DNA of 5,656 bases from Bacillota bacterium (GTDB taxonomy: Bacteria; Bacillota; Limnochordia; JAAZLZ01), in the NCBI GenBank assembly GCA_012799075.1, contig JAAZLZ010000346.1:1-5656 (forward strand), written 5' to 3'. Both the position numbers and the translations under genes were made by a program. The notes beneath the pieces are model-generated. The model searched no databases. It saw only the letters and a list, made by a program, of their open reading frames with translations, and was not told where the DNA came from. This document shows positions 1 to 5,656 of the stretch, one piece after another; the stretch's first letter is position 1, and each line of letters starts with the position of its first letter.

Positions 1-387
1 CGGCAAGCAAGGTTCATCCGGCACCTAAAGGATATCTCCGGGGGCAAAAAGATTTTGTATCACACCTGTGGGGCTGTTGCTCCCCTTATCGAGGACTTGA
101 TTGAAATTGGTGTCGATGCCCTCAATCCAGTCCAGACAAGCGCGGTGGGGATGGACTTGAGACTATTAAAGGATAGGTTTGGGGACAGGATCACCTTTTG
201 GGGAGGAATCGACACACAGCGCCTTCTGAACAGGGCCACCCCGGAAGAAGTGGCCGCCGAGACAAAAAAGACCATCCGGCTCCTTTCTGAAGGGGGAGGG
301 TACATCTTGAATTCCGTCCACAATATCCAGCCGGATGTACCGCCGGAAAACATCTGTGCCATGTTTGATGCGGCTTTGCAGGTCTAA
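1..387 (+). CDS. Uroporphyrinogen decarboxylase (URO-D/MtaA) family protein, C-terminal part
   Basis: This is the 3' end of a gene whose start lies left of the window; 128 codons and a TAA stop are visible. The fragment reads as the C-terminal half of the URO-D TIM-barrel fold. It has HTCG (fragment residues 21-24), WGGIDTQ (67-73), TPEEV (80-84) and a closing block GGYILNSVHNIQPDVPPENI (99-118), which is diagnostic of the family. In MtaA-type methylcobamide methyltransferases a His-X-Cys motif plus a later Cys bind zinc. Here His21 and Cys23 are present, but the later site reads SVHNIQ, so His107 rather than Cys sits in that region. The family includes heme-pathway decarboxylases and corrinoid-dependent methyltransferases. 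The HTCG and HNIQ signatures favour a COG0407-type family member over the housekeeping HemE, but the substrate cannot be set from this half. The protein is probably cytoplasmic. The gene converges on the next one through a shared terminator. Confidence 0.9.
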   Translation, partial: RQARFIRHLKDISGGKKILYHTCGAVAPLIEDLIEIGVDALNPVQTSAVGMDLRLLKDRFGDRITFWGGIDTQRLLNRATPEEVAAETKKTIRLLSEGGGYILNSVHNIQPDVPPENICAMFDAALQV

Positions 388-392
388 GGAAA

Positions 393-414
393 GGAGGGTC
401 CCAAAGGACCCTCC
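393..414. terminator. Bidirectional intrinsic terminator between convergent genes
   Basis: A perfect 9-bp stem GGAGGGTCC / GGACCCTCC encloses a 4-base loop (CAAA). It lies in the 34-base gap between two convergent stop codons, 5 bases after the plus-strand stop and 7 bases beyond the minus-strand stop. On the minus strand the stem is followed by TTTCCTT, a short T-rich tail. On the plus strand it is followed by CATTAATTTACTT, a weaker tail. Its position and symmetry suggest it ends transcription of both genes. Confidence 0.8.
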
Positions 415-421
415 CATTAAT

Positions 422-1378
422 TTACTTCCGAACGTATTTCCGCATGACGACCGTACCCTTTGGCGCTGTGCCCTTGGTGAAGGAGACGGAGACCGAACCG
501 GCATACAAATTGCCATCCGCGTCGATGGCAAGTCCGTGGGGAGCCCAGTAGGGATCTTCCTCCACGATTTCGGCCAGGATCCGGCCGAGCTTGTCCCGCA
601 CCGTGATTCTAGACAAGGGCCGATGGAATCCGGGGTTGGGACCTCCCTGCTGGAACAGAAAACCTAGTTCGGCCACATAGAAATAGCCGTCCTTATCCTG
701 GCAGAGCTGATTGGGCCTGCGCACATCGGACCATTGGGTAACGAAGGTGCCATCGGGCTCAAAGATCTGCACCCGCTTGTTTTCCCGGTCAGAAACGTAG
801 ACTAGACCCTCCTTATCCACGTAGACGCCGTGGGGCAGGAAGAATTGCCCTGGCCCGCCGCCGGGCTCACCCCAGGAAAGAATCAGCTCGCCTTTGGGAT
901 TAAACTTATGAATGCGGGCGTTTCCGTAGCCGTCGCTCACGTAGATGTTCCCTTCCGGCGACAAGGCCACGTTAGTCGGCTGGTGGAAAGGAGGGCCGGC
1001 CCGGCGCACAGAGGCGAAATTGCCGGGAACATAGCCGGTGTCGGCGGGATTGTCCGCGGTTTCGATGAGCATCAGTAGTTTGCCGTCCGTTGTTCGTTTA
1101 TGCAGCGCATGTCCCATATCATCGACACAATAGGCGGTGTCATCGGGTCCGAAGCAAATGCCGTGGGGCCTTTTAAACATGTCCTTTTCCCAGGTGTCGA
1201 TAAACCGGCCTTCCCGGTTGAAGATAATGATGGGCTCTTCTCCCCGGTTGAACACGTAGACCCGATCTTTGGCATCATCGACTCCTACACCGCTTACCTC
1301 GACAAAATCCCAGCCCTCCGGCAGCTGTGCCCAATCGCTAACGGATTCGTAGCGGAAATCCCCTGACCCAACCTCCAT
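422..1378 (-). CDS. NHL-repeat six-bladed beta-propeller protein, peptidyl-alpha-hydroxyglycine alpha-amidating lyase-like
   Basis: The 318-residue product has repeated propeller blades of the form 'G-x-hydrophobic-Y-V-S/A-D-x-x-N-x-R-hydrophobic', clearest at residues 135-158, 182-206 and 224-240. It resembles the catalytic core of peptidylglycine alpha-amidating lyase (PAL), which cleaves peptidyl-alpha-hydroxyglycine to amidated peptide and glyoxylate. By hand alignment to rat PAL from memory, the zinc-binding histidines match PHG motifs at His72, His183 and His281, spaced 111 and 98 residues apart. The catalytic Tyr matches Tyr151 in SDGYGNAR, and the Arg residues match Arg45 in FNRG and Arg198 in SDREN. 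No signal peptide or membrane segment is visible, so a cytoplasmic location is likely, which is odd for an amidating lyase. The ATG at 1378 is preferred because no in-frame alternative start lies just upstream. Related bacterial genes are often labelled only 'NHL repeat' or '6-bladed beta-propeller', and the true substrate is unknown. The fold is secure; the reaction is inferred. Confidence 0.85.
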   Translation of the reverse strand: MEVGSGDFRYESVSDWAQLPEGWDFVEVSGVGVDDAKDRVYVFNRGEEPIIIFNREGRFIDTWEKDMFKRPHGICFGPDDTAYCVDDMGHALHKRTTDGKLLMLIETADNPADTGYVPGNFASVRRAGPPFHQPTNVALSPEGNIYVSDGYGNARIHKFNPKGELILSWGEPGGGPGQFFLPHGVYVDKEGLVYVSDRENKRVQIFEPDGTFVTQWSDVRRPNQLCQDKDGYFYVAELGFLFQQGGPNPGFHRPLSRITVRDKLGRILAEIVEEDPYWAPHGLAIDADGNLYAGSVSVSFTKGTAPKGTVVMRKYVRK

Positions 1379-1387
1379 GCCAACACA

Positions 1388-1400
1388 CCCTTTCTCCTTT
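1388..1400 (-). promoter_or_regulatory. Ribosome binding site of the propeller gene
   Basis: Read on the minus strand, AAAGGAGAAAGGG precedes the ATG at 1378. The full AGGAG core is 15 bases from the start codon, which is long. The AGGG part is 9 bases away, which is normal. The in-frame codons between contain no alternative start, so the ATG stands. Confidence 0.5.
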
Positions 1401-1422
1401 TTTACTAAACTGATCTACACTA

Positions 1423-1438
1423 TGTGTCTTTAGACACA
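1423..1438. promoter_or_regulatory. 16-base palindrome, possible operator upstream of the propeller gene
   Basis: TGTGTCT-TT-AGACACA is a perfect 7+7 inverted repeat with a 2-base centre. It lies in the 78-base gap between the large minus-strand gene and the propeller gene, 45 bases upstream of the latter's start. A 2-base centre is too tight for a good RNA hairpin, and no T-run follows on either strand, so a terminator is unlikely. The symmetry suits a dimeric repressor, for example GntR-like. I could not find a convincing -35/-10 pair around it. Confidence 0.45.
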
Positions 1439-1456
1439 AGAGCCATTTCTTCCTTC

Positions 1457-4411
1457 TTAAGGCAGAACCTCCTTGACTTGATAGTTGACTCCATCCGGGT
1501 GGACATCCACCACCACATAATGATGGAAGCCCCCCGCATCTTCCGGCACATGGAGGGCCGCTCCTCCGCCCGCGCTGATCAAGTGGCGGATCCCCGATTG
1601 CATCTGGGTCCAGAAGGTATGGATGTGTCCGCCGATGACCCAAATCTGCTGCCCTGTCTCTTCCCGATGCCGGATGAGCAGCTCATTGAACAAGGCTGCC
1701 TCCCGAACGTCAAGGAACCCTTGCTTTTCCCCGGGCCGCGGGTCGAAGGGGGGGCGATGCATGACGATGAAAATGTTTTGGGCTTGACTGGCAGTCAGCT
1801 GCTCTTTGAGCCATGTCCATTGGGCCGGGTCGGAAGGGGTAATCCCGCCTCGGGCGGTGTTGAGCAGGATGAACAGACTGTCTTGATAAGCAAAGGACTG
1901 GTACAATGGGCCAAAGTGGCGTTGGAAGATGTCCTCTCCCCTAAGGCCGATGTCATGGTTCCCCGGGGCTACGTAGTAGTCCATGCGCAGAACCGACAGC
2001 TCCCGCTTAGCCGAAGTGAAGTGACGGTCTTCATCGAAGGCCACCACATCCCCCGTGATCAGGGCAAAATCCGCCTTCTCCTTACGGGCTTGGGATATGA
2101 GGTGACGGAAGATCCTCCGGTTGCTGGATTCTATACCGACCTCCAGCTTGCTGTCGCCGAAGATTAGGAAGCGAAAGCCTCCTTGGAATTCTTGGGCATC
2201 ACCAAGGGGCGGCTCTTCACCCTTCGGTTGAGAGGGGGGAGGCGTGCCGTGGGCGGCAAAAAGACCGGCTAGATACAACGTACCGGCCGTCTTCTCCTCC
2301 GGCCTGATGGTCACCAGATAGATCCGTTCCAGGGAAATAGGAGGCTTTAGGTCCTGGGGTATGGCGGCCGTTAGCCACCGCCACCCAACCCAGTTCACCC
2401 GGGGGGCAAAATCCACGGGACGGGCAACGCCGGTGCCATCCCGGATCTGTCCTCGCAGCCAGTTGCCGCTGCCATCTCCCCAGACCCAGAGCCCAAGTTC
2501 CAAGGTGTGCGGGGGAAGGGTGATGGGCTGGGCCGGAAGCAGGTAAGCCGCCCTAGTAGGATGGGGGTCGGTAAAAGCGTATGCCAAGGCCACCCCGCTT
2601 CCTTCGATGGGGCAGGGCTCCGCTGGCAGCTCATAAGAAACAGCAGCTTCCATCCCGTAGGGGTGGGCTTGGGCCGCCCATCCCTCGGCGGGCTCAAAGG
2701 AAGCCAGAGAAACATGATGCTGCCCGATACTTACCGGAACCTCCAAGGTCAAGTCGGCAAAAGTCATCCGAAGGGTGCCGCCTGCGATCTGTCCATTGGC
2801 AATAAAGATCCCTTTTTCAATGCGGCCCACATCCGAGTCCCACTGGTAGTCTCCCTCCTCAAGAAGGGCCGGATAGCCCTCATCGTCCCAGGCCACGACC
2901 TGGACGGAGGCTTTGCCCCCTGGTATGAGGCTGATCCCCTGGGGCTGGACGGTCAAACGGACTGCCGGTCCCCGAATGGAAACGGGGAGGAAAGTACTCA
3001 CCCTTCCTCTTCCCGTTTGGCAGGCAGCCTGAATAAGGGCCGGTCCCGGCCTTTGGCCCACAAAGACCCCCGGCTCGGGGAAATAACCGGCGTCGGTCGG
3101 CATCACTGACCAGGTGAGATCTTCGGAGTTCAAGGGAACAGGGTGTCCAAAGGGATCGAGACCGGCGGCCTGAAAGGATCGCATGCCCCCTAGGGCCACG
3201 GGAACCCCCTCTTCCCGAAGACGATGGGGGTCCCCCAATTCCTCCCGGGGATGGCAAGTTGTCAAGTGCAGCTTGGCAATCTCGTCCCGGGGCTCGGGCA
3301 GGAAAACAGCTAAGCTGTTGGGCACGGGCCGCACCCCCCCCGGGGGCCGGTTGATGAGGCTGGCCTCTGCCTCGCCGGGCCTGCGGGCCACCAGGGTGGA
3401 TGATCCCCCGCCATCTAGATTCAGGGCCGTCCAAACGTCCCGTTCCAGCAAGAAATCCGTCAGTTCTTCCAGGGTCATGCCTCGGCTAAAGGGGGAGCGG
3501 CCATCGACGACCACCATGGTCAGGACCCGTTCGCCTTTATCTAGTCCCACCGCGGTCCGGGGGTGACGGCCTTTCAAGAAAGCCGGCTCTTCCCCGGTTG
3601 GCTGACCGGCCTCGATCAAGAGGGGATAGCCTGTGATTCCTGCCTGGATGCCAGTTAGCGGGGGCTTAAACTCCCAGGACAGCTCGATCCTATCGCCGGG
3701 CCTTAGCCCTGCCAGGAAGCGTCCGCCGGCTTTTCTGCCTGCGAGGACGAAGCTTCCAGGAAGGAGGGACGCGGGTGGTCGATCAAGGCGAACCTCCCTG
3801 ACCTTATCTTCGGCGACCACCACCTCCACCAGGTCATTCCCCTTTGCCCCGGGGCTGGCCGATCCCCACCGGTGATCGTACAGGACGATGGCATCATCGG
3901 GAAGGATGCTCTCGTTATAACCATAAAGGGGATAGGAGCGGCCTTGGCTGGTGATTTGCCCCCGGCCGGACCAAAGGTCGATTCTGGCCCCATCCCCTTG
4001 AAAGGTGATGCTCGGCCGGGGATAGCGGGGCGATGGCCCTTTAATCAGCTCCCCATTGGCGATGGTCAGTCCCACAGGGGCCTTGGTGCCTTGGATGTAA
4101 AAGAAGTCCCCGTTGATCGCGGCTGCGGCCTTTGCTTCCTGGGCCATGTCCACTAATGATCGGGGGGAAGTCAGAACATCGTCCCCAAGGAGCGCGTCCA
4201 CCCGGATCCAGGGCAAGTCCAACCGGGCGGAAAGGACGTAGATCTCCTGCCAGCCATCGGGCAGATAACGTTGGATGGTCTCTAGGGTCAGCCCTGGGGC
4301 CAGCCATTCCTGCTGGATATCTTCATAGATGGGTTGGGCCAGAGCGCAGCCCATAAGCAAGAAAACAAGACCTAAGGCGAAGAAACATTGTCTCGTGCGG
4401 TGCTGGAACAT
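1457..4411 (-). CDS. Exported phosphodiester glycosidase (NAGPA domain) fused to Ig-like modules and a calcineurin-like metallophosphoesterase
   Basis: The 984-residue product starts with a basic stretch, a hydrophobic core (about 9-21) and a lipobox-like LMGC ending at Cys22. It is therefore probably a lipoprotein, although an ALA|Q signal peptidase I site at 25/26 is also possible. Residues about 60-372 form a NAGPA/phosphodiester glycosidase domain (COG4632-like): AINGDFF (98-104), HPRTAVG (283-289), NLDGGGSSTL (331-340) and NSLAVF (365-370). Residues about 378-563 look like two beta-rich Ig-like modules, the second resembling bacterial Big domains. Residues about 566-722 look like a jelly-roll, carbohydrate-binding-type module. 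Residues about 745-984 form a calcineurin-like metallophosphoesterase: GDSK (752-755), GDVV (787-790), GNHD (817-820), HRPP (885-888) and GGHIH (927-931). The usual first motif DxH reads DSK, so one metal-ligand His is replaced. It probably hydrolyses a surface phosphodiester-linked glycan, but the substrate is unknown. The ATG at 4411 has only a weak, distant AAGGA. The propeller gene follows 78 bases downstream. Confidence 0.9.
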   Translation of the reverse strand: MFQHRTRQCFFALGLVFLLMGCALAQPIYEDIQQEWLAPGLTLETIQRYLPDGWQEIYVLSARLDLPWIRVDALLGDDVLTSPRSLVDMAQEAKAAAAINGDFFYIQGTKAPVGLTIANGELIKGPSPRYPRPSITFQGDGARIDLWSGRGQITSQGRSYPLYGYNESILPDDAIVLYDHRWGSASPGAKGNDLVEVVVAEDKVREVRLDRPPASLLPGSFVLAGRKAGGRFLAGLRPGDRIELSWEFKPPLTGIQAGITGYPLLIEAGQPTGEEPAFLKGRHPRTAVGLDKGERVLTMVVVDGRSPFSRGMTLEELTDFLLERDVWTALNLDGGGSSTLVARRPGEAEASLINRPPGGVRPVPNSLAVFLPEPRDEIAKLHLTTCHPREELGDPHRLREEGVPVALGGMRSFQAAGLDPFGHPVPLNSEDLTWSVMPTDAGYFPEPGVFVGQRPGPALIQAACQTGRGRVSTFLPVSIRGPAVRLTVQPQGISLIPGGKASVQVVAWDDEGYPALLEEGDYQWDSDVGRIEKGIFIANGQIAGGTLRMTFADLTLEVPVSIGQHHVSLASFEPAEGWAAQAHPYGMEAAVSYELPAEPCPIEGSGVALAYAFTDPHPTRAAYLLPAQPITLPPHTLELGLWVWGDGSGNWLRGQIRDGTGVARPVDFAPRVNWVGWRWLTAAIPQDLKPPISLERIYLVTIRPEEKTAGTLYLAGLFAAHGTPPPSQPKGEEPPLGDAQEFQGGFRFLIFGDSKLEVGIESSNRRIFRHLISQARKEKADFALITGDVVAFDEDRHFTSAKRELSVLRMDYYVAPGNHDIGLRGEDIFQRHFGPLYQSFAYQDSLFILLNTARGGITPSDPAQWTWLKEQLTASQAQNIFIVMHRPPFDPRPGEKQGFLDVREAALFNELLIRHREETGQQIWVIGGHIHTFWTQMQSGIRHLISAGGGAALHVPEDAGGFHHYVVVDVHPDGVNYQVKEVLP

Positions 4412-4552
4412 GTAATCAATCCCATCCTTGTGCTAAGTTGTCAAAGGATCATTCCACACCCCTGGAGGGATTCCCTGTTGGGCGGGAAAAAGGCACCTTA
4501 TCAAAAAATATAGGTCAATTTGCGAGAAGGATTTCCCAGGGGGGACGAGAAC

Positions 4553-4558
4553 TATAAG
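4553..4558 (+). promoter_or_regulatory. Possible -10 box for the small secreted protein gene
   Basis: TATAAG matches 5 of 6 bases of the sigma-70 consensus TATAAT and lies 44 bases before the proposed TTG start. The hexamer 17 bases upstream (GATTTC) is a poor -35, so this is tentative. Confidence 0.3.
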
Positions 4559-4589
4559 TATTGAGCAATTGCACTCCGGAAATAGAAAT

Positions 4590-4595
4590 GGAGGG
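4590..4595 (+). promoter_or_regulatory. Ribosome binding site that favours the TTG start at 4603
   Basis: GGAGGG is a near-perfect Shine-Dalgarno core ending 7 bases before TTG at 4603. The in-frame ATG at 4588 overlaps this motif and has only a weak GGAAATAG-type sequence ahead of it. Starting at TTG also gives a cleaner signal peptide (MRKHK followed by the hydrophobic core). Confidence 0.65.
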
Positions 4596-4602
4596 ATGGG
4601 GC

Positions 4603-5007
4603 TTGAGAAAGCATAAGGTTCTCCAATTGGTTCTTTTAAGCATGGTGTTGGCTCTAGTATTGACCGCCTTTGCCCACGCACAGGGATACCCTGTGGACCT
4701 GGCCGGGGTTACCATTTTGCGGGTGCGTTTTCCGGCATCGGGTTATGATGCCCAGGAGCGCATGATGATTGTCTATGAGCGTCTAATCGATGCCTTGGGC
4801 TACTACGGTCGAGACTCGGGCCCAGAGCTGGTGAACATTCAGATCGTTTCTAATTCGCCGGCCATCTATATCGGGGAGCGGCTCTTCTTCACCGTCGATG
4901 AGGACCATGCCGTCTACAACGGCACATCTCCCATGGCGCTGGCCGAACGATGGGCGGAAAATTTGCGACTGGCCATCCAGAAGTACGCTGAAGGCTTTGT
5001 AAAGTAA
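4603..5007 (+). CDS. Small secreted protein of unknown function
   Basis: The product is 134 residues from the TTG start, or 139 if the ATG at 4588 is used. It has a textbook signal peptide: basic MRKHK, hydrophobic residues about 6-23, and an AHA|Q cleavage site after residue 26. This leaves a mature protein of about 108 residues. There is no lipobox cysteine; the mature part has no cysteine at all. The mature part looks like a small alpha/beta domain. It has a strand VTILRVRF (36-43), a helix around 49-66, a strand LVNIQIV (76-82), a strand pair PAIYIGERLFFTV (86-98), then NGTSPMALAERWAENL (106-121) leading into a C-terminal helix. The block 'hydrophobic-G-x-x-hydrophobic-F-T-V-x-x-x-D/H-A' followed by 'G-T-x-P-x-x-L-A-x-x-W-A' reminds me of a small domain ahead of some cyanobacterial mechanosensitive channels; this is memory only. 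It is divergent from the large exported fusion gene, consistent with an envelope role. I do not assign a function. Confidence 0.75.
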   Translation: MRKHKVLQLVLLSMVLALVLTAFAHAQGYPVDLAGVTILRVRFPASGYDAQERMMIVYERLIDALGYYGRDSGPELVNIQIVSNSPAIYIGERLFFTVDEDHAVYNGTSPMALAERWAENLRLAIQKYAEGFVK

Positions 5008-5025
5008 AAGGACCTTTCTTTTCAT

Positions 5026-5048
5026 GGTGCCCTGGCTTCCAGGGTGCC
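5026..5048 (+). terminator. GC-rich hairpin after the small secreted protein gene, possible weak terminator
   Basis: GGTGCCCTGG and CCAGGGTGCC pair over 10 positions, two of them G-U, around a 3-base loop (CTT). It starts 18 bases after the stop codon. The tail is only TTAACGCG, so it lacks a proper U-tract. It may be a partial terminator, an mRNA-stabilising hairpin or an attenuator before the next gene, whose ribosome binding site begins 10 bases later. Confidence 0.4.
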
Positions 5049-5058
5049 TTAACGCGTC

Positions 5059-5066
5059 GGGAGGAG
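5059..5066 (+). promoter_or_regulatory. Ribosome binding site setting the GTG start of the DSD1-family gene
   Basis: GGGAGGAG lies 5 bases before GTG at 5072. The nearer ATG at 5067 is out of frame and meets a stop at its third codon (ATG TCG TGA), so GTG is the start. Confidence 0.75.
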
Positions 5067-5071
5067 ATGTC

Positions 5072-5656
5072 GTGATCCCTGGCAGACCAGTGGAAACCCC
5101 TGCCCTTTTACTGGACTTAGATGTGATGGAAGGAAACATAAGCCGTATGGCTGATTTGGCTCGTCAAGGCGGGGTGGGCCTTAGGCCCCATATCAAGACC
5201 CATAAGTCCCTGCCCATTGCCCACCGCCAACTGCTTCAGGGGGCCCGGGGGGTAACTGTGGCCACCCTGGCGGAGGGTGAATTGATGGCCCAAGGGGGCA
5301 TCCGGGACATTCTCCTTGCTTATCCCCCGGTGGGGAGCTTGAAGCTCGAGCGGCTGTTGGACTTGGCCGCCTGGGTTCACCTCACCGTGGTGGTGGACAG
5401 CATGGAAGCGGCAAGACCCTTGGCGGCGGCCTGCCTAGACCGGGATATGACCTTGGATGTTTACATCAAGATCGACACGGGCCTTGGCCGAACAGGCACA
5501 TCACCCGAAGGGGCGGTCAAGCTTGCCCGGGAGCTAAGACAACTGGAACCTTTGCATATAATAGGTCTCATGAGCCACTGCGGCTTCTCCTATGGGTGCC
5601 AAGGTCCGGAGGAATTGGCCCGGGTTGCCCGGCAGGACGGGGAGCTGATGGTCCAG
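5072..5656 (+). CDS. PLP-dependent D-threonine aldolase / D-serine dehydratase-like (DSD1 family) enzyme, N-terminal part
   Basis: The gene opens with GTG and runs without a stop to the window edge: 195 complete codons, roughly half of the family's usual 360-380. The visible part is an alanine-racemase-type N-terminal TIM barrel. It has ETPALLLDLD (8-17), RPHIKTHK (38-45) bearing the PLP-binding lysine (Lys42 or Lys45), VATLAEGELMAQGG (63-76), KIDTGLGRTG (133-142) and GLMSHCGFSYG (165-175). Family members include D-threonine aldolase, D-serine dehydratase and 3-hydroxy-D-aspartate enzymes. They act on D-amino or beta-hydroxy amino acids in the cytoplasm using PLP and a divalent metal. The metal-binding C-terminal domain that would help tell aldolase from dehydratase is outside the window, so the exact substrate is open. 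There is no signal peptide. It may be co-transcribed with the secreted protein gene 64 bases upstream, but the hairpin between them and the different cellular location make that uncertain. Confidence 0.9.
   Translation, partial: MIPGRPVETPALLLDLDVMEGNISRMADLARQGGVGLRPHIKTHKSLPIAHRQLLQGARGVTVATLAEGELMAQGGIRDILLAYPPVGSLKLERLLDLAAWVHLTVVVDSMEAARPLAAACLDRDMTLDVYIKIDTGLGRTGTSPEGAVKLARELRQLEPLHIIGLMSHCGFSYGCQGPEELARVARQDGELMVQ

Larger units (their letters stand above)
4412..4602. other. Divergent intergenic region, presumed promoter region for both directions
   Basis: These 191 bases separate the starts of a minus-strand and a plus-strand gene, so they must hold the plus-strand promoter and probably the minus-strand one. 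The stretch around 4500-4520 is AT-rich. On the minus strand TATATT (4512-4507) could be a -10 box but lacks a clear -35. No long hairpin, riboswitch fold or direct repeat stands out by eye; only a short imperfect inverted repeat AGGGA-T-TCCCT is seen near 4466-4476. No credible gene is seen here. Confidence 0.5.

Noticed and set aside
60..362. 100-codon minus-strand open frame opposite the URO-D fragment
   Set aside because: It is antisense to a clearly conserved protein and has no family signature.
1424..2167. 247-codon plus-strand open frame
   Set aside because: It lies opposite the metallophosphoesterase domain, whose motifs are clear on the minus strand. Its own translation is low-complexity and unlike any family I recognise.
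2507..3109. 200-codon plus-strand open frame
   Set aside because: It is antisense to the Ig-like and jelly-roll region of the large gene, a shadow typical of GC-rich coding sequence, with no convincing start signal.
3305..3319. Perfect inverted repeat AACAGCT-A-AGCTGTT
   Set aside because: It falls inside the codons for the NSLAV motif of the NAGPA domain. Coding constraint explains it, and nothing else regulatory is nearby.
3334..3341. Run of eight C bases, possible slippage or frameshift site
   Set aside because: The reading frame continues correctly on both sides (through the GGGSS and NSLAVF motifs), so there is no sign of a frame change.
2880..3434. 184-codon minus-strand open frame in another frame of the large gene
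   Set aside because: It overlaps the intact 984-residue reading frame on the same strand and is Arg/Gly/Pro-rich, as expected of an off-frame read. The main frame is continuous, so it is not a frameshift product.
4430..4445. Perfect TTGACA on the minus strand as a -35 box for the large gene
   Set aside because: It lies so close to the ATG at 4411 that the -10 would overlap the start region and transcription would begin inside the gene; no good -10 is present at the right spacing.

Overview
The window looks like a bacterial chromosome segment of moderately high GC, with strong GGAGG-type ribosome binding sites, GTG and TTG starts and a lipoprotein-type signal peptide. Gene types and ribosome binding sites suggest an anaerobic, possibly uncultured member of the Bacillota (Limnochordia/Clostridia-like). 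That placement is an inference from gene content, not from a marker gene. I see no tRNA, rRNA, CRISPR array, insertion sequence or phage gene.

Layout: (1) Bases 1-387 (+) hold the C-terminal 128 codons of a uroporphyrinogen-decarboxylase/MtaA-family protein. It ends at a compact bidirectional terminator (393-414). (2) Converging on that terminator from the right is a minus-strand gene (1378-422) for a 318-residue NHL-type beta-propeller. This protein carries the full set of zinc-binding and catalytic residues I recall for peptidylglycine alpha-amidating lyase (PAL). (3) Upstream of it, after a 78-base gap holding a 16-base palindrome, is a large minus-strand gene (4411-1457) for a 984-residue exported protein. 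It joins an N-terminal phosphodiester glycosidase (NAGPA) domain, Ig-like modules, a jelly-roll-like module and a C-terminal calcineurin-like metallophosphoesterase. (4) A divergent intergenic region (4412-4602) separates this from plus-strand genes. (5) A small secreted protein of unknown function (4603-5007) most likely starts at TTG. (6) After a GC-rich hairpin comes the first 195 codons of a PLP-dependent D-threonine aldolase/D-serine dehydratase-like enzyme (5072 to the window end).

How they fit together: the two minus-strand genes may form one transcription unit, but the palindrome between them could allow separate control of the propeller gene. The large fusion protein and the small secreted protein are divergently transcribed, and both appear to act outside the cytoplasmic membrane. 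The flanking genes (URO-D family and DSD1 family) look metabolic and cytoplasmic. No single pathway links all five genes from sequence alone. The most interesting points are the PAL-like active site in a stand-alone bacterial propeller and the pairing of two unrelated phosphoester-type hydrolase domains on one exported chain.
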